Shown here: positions 23,164 to 23,201 of the stretch, in pieces
Numbering within the stretch: position 1 is the stretch's first letter
Layout of the letters: every line of letters begins with the position of its first letter
Origin: Noviherbaspirillum_A sp963522035
GTDB taxonomy: Bacteria; Pseudomonadota; Gammaproteobacteria; Burkholderiales; Burkholderiaceae_D
DNA: 23,201 nucleotides
Direction of reading: 5' to 3'
Assembly: GCA_963522035.1 (NCBI GenBank)
Contig: CAUQYP010000048.1
Location: 1-23,201 of the forward strand
Notes under the pieces: generated by a model
Database searches by the model: none
Seen by the model: the letters and a program-made list of their open reading frames with translations, nothing else
What the model was told of the DNA's origin: nothing
Position numbers and translations under genes: made by a program

Positions 23164-23201
23164 GATTTTCGAGGATTTCGTATGAATCCCGGCCGACCCT
23201 C
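23164..23201. repeat. Right terminal inverted repeat of Tn3-family transposon
   Basis: The reverse complement starts GAGGGTCGGCCGGGATTC and matches the left end at 31 of 36 positions. The inner CGAAATCCTC block is conserved. It closes the element, and nothing lies beyond it in the window. Confidence 0.97.

Noticed and set aside
1..23201. Serine resolvase, CRISPR array, tRNA/rRNA, integron or second insertion sequence
   Set aside because: No resolvase motif, regular spaced repeats, tRNA-like fold, attC-type site or second transposase was seen on either strand.

Overview
The window is one complete transposon of the Tn3 family, cut exactly at its ends. The first 36 bases and the reverse complement of the last 36 match at 31 positions. 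Just inside the left end lies a full-length 1000-residue Tn3-type transposase with the DDE residues at the expected places. No host DNA or target duplication is visible. The cargo is almost entirely heavy-metal export. The gene families and generally G+C-rich composition suggest a proteobacterial host, probably a betaproteobacterium; that is inference, since no chromosomal marker is present.

Left to right: (1) the left inverted repeat, a perfect 13-bp hairpin, a small HNH-like Cys/His protein, tnpA and a tyrosine recombinase with an extra C-terminal domain, all leftward. (2) A Cd/Zn/Pb module: a MerR-type regulator (CadR/PbrR group) and a YnfA-family membrane protein leftward, and the CadA/ZntA P-type ATPase rightward from a MerR-type promoter with a 19-bp spacer. 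The regulator, recombinase and transposase genes are only 4-6 bp apart, so regulator and mobility genes may share a transcript. (3) A leftward two-component system (response regulator then sensor kinase). (4) A rightward periplasmic protein gene with a strong terminator, then czcI-czcC-czcB-czcA, encoding a Co/Zn/Cd efflux pump across both membranes. A multi-branched inverted-repeat structure lies between czcI and czcC. (5) An A+T-rich island of about 1.2 kb with two single-pass small membrane proteins around a FlgB-like flagellar rod homologue. (6) A G+C-rich EamA-type exporter with a His-rich tail, and a convergent UPF0016 manganese exporter behind a yybP-ykoY (Mn2+) riboswitch. (7) At the right end, a KfrA/TnpT-like DNA-binding coiled-coil protein with a palindromic operator at its promoter, a UPF0489-like putative metalloenzyme, and the right inverted repeat.

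The metal genes form layers: P-type ATPase (cytoplasm to periplasm), CzcCBA (periplasm to outside), small periplasmic proteins that may bind or sense metal, and a separate riboswitch-controlled Mn2+ exporter. Mobility uses TnpA for cointegrate formation. Resolution is probably by a TnpS/TnpT-like pair whose genes lie at opposite ends of the element, since no serine resolvase is present.

The least expected contents are the FlgB-like gene with its flanking small membrane proteins, the structured czcI-czcC spacer, the recombinase's C-terminal extension, and the two terminal genes (HNH-like and UPF0489-like) whose role in the transposon is unknown.
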